Source of the DNA: a bacterium
Lineage (GTDB): Bacteria > UBP14 > UBA6098
DNA: 6,864 nucleotides
Direction of reading: 5' to 3'
Assembly: GCA_030642425.1 (NCBI GenBank)
Contig: DAOWNU010000101.1
Span: forward strand, 1-6,864
Positions 6,749 to 6,864 of the stretch are shown here, piece after piece; within the stretch, counting starts at the first letter, position 1; each line of letters opens with the position of its first letter. The position numbers were made by a program, and so were the translations under genes. A model generated the notes under the pieces. The model did no database searches and had not been told where the DNA came from. It saw only the letters and a program-made list of their open reading frames with translations.

Positions 6749-6864
6749 GATTGCTGATAATCGCTTTATATTGACAGCCAATACGGTCAAGATGACCTGA
6801 CGCCTGACACGGTTTATTCCCCGATAAATTGCACGCCTGAGACCGTGCCAGCGCTTCATCTCGC
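6749..6864 (-). mobile_element. C-terminal end of an IS1182-like DDE transposase (runs off window)
   Basis: The minus strand, read from the window edge, encodes KRWHGLRRAIYRGINRV followed by RRQVILTVLAVNIKRL. This matches the conserved C-terminus of DDE transposases of the IS1182 type as I recall it (HGLRRARYRGLxxVxxQxLLTAxxxNLKRL). The frame is open at the edge, with Glu just before the Met at 6859, so that Met is internal and most of the gene lies outside. The recognisable part ends about where the glycosyltransferase stop codon is (6746-6748). The frame then stays open antisense to that gene as far as 6527; that extension matches nothing and is probably a shadow. No terminal inverted repeat or target duplication can be identified from one end. 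It could be an intact element that lost its own stop or a decayed remnant. Confidence 0.62.

Noticed and set aside
6771..6799. TTGACA at 6771-6776 as a rightward promoter
   Set aside because: No -10-like hexamer lies at 15-19 nt spacing, and the DNA beyond is antisense to the transposase end.
6800..6840. Direct repeat ACGCCTGA (6800-6807 and 6833-6840) as an IS or attachment-site repeat
   Set aside because: Both copies encode Arg-Arg pairs in the transposase reading frame, which explains the similarity.
1..6864. CRISPR, tRNA, riboswitch, toxin-antitoxin or defence system
   Set aside because: No regularly spaced repeats, cloverleaf-like sequence or matching proteins were seen on either strand.

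Overview
The window reads as chromosomal DNA from a Gram-negative bacterium of moderate GC content. It carries an arabinose-5-phosphate isomerase of the KdsD/KpsF type, the first step of Kdo synthesis for lipopolysaccharide or capsule, beside two surface-glycan genes. Nothing in the sequence fixes the lineage. The compact layout, with 4-nt gene overlaps and little intergenic DNA, is typical of many bacteria, so I name no phylum.

Left part (1-1414): the 3' end of gyrA (the beta-pinwheel domain of DNA gyrase subunit A, with a repetitive acidic tail) runs rightward. It meets tail to tail a leftward gene for a YycJ/WalJ-like metallo-beta-lactamase-fold hydrolase. Their stop codons lie on top of each other in the tetranucleotide TTAG at 632-635.

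Control region (1415-1498): this AT-rich gap is the only real intergenic promoter region in the window. It holds a good sigma70-type promoter pointing left (TTGAAA, 16 nt, TATAAT) and a weaker candidate pointing right.

Rightward gene string (1499-6748): YkgJ-like cysteine-cluster protein, nadE (ammonia-dependent NAD synthetase), kdsD (SIS plus two CBS domains), a 14-helix Wzx/MOP-type lipid-linked glycan flippase, and a large GT-B-like glycosyltransferase. The first three genes are joined by ATGA overlaps, so they are almost certainly co-transcribed and translationally coupled. The last two follow closely with no terminator visible between genes. The last three genes fit one theme: make a Kdo precursor, flip a lipid-linked glycan, and transfer sugars or sugar-like groups onto a surface polysaccharide. 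YkgJ and NadE look like housekeeping passengers.

The glycosyltransferase has an unusual 5' end. Its frame is open and protein-like well upstream of the first ATG (5234), back to the flippase stop, but contains no ATG, GTG or TTG there. Either it starts at ATT 5093 behind a good Shine-Dalgarno sequence, or a one-base frameshift in an A5 run separates it from the ATG at 5071.

Right edge (6749-6864): on the minus strand this stretch encodes what looks like the C-terminal end of an IS1182-like (DDE) transposase. It abuts the glycosyltransferase stop codon, so the locus ends at a mobile element or its remnant. I see no CRISPR array, tRNA, rRNA, riboswitch or defence system, and no convincing undescribed system. 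The points worth a second look are the start of the glycosyltransferase and the transposase junction.
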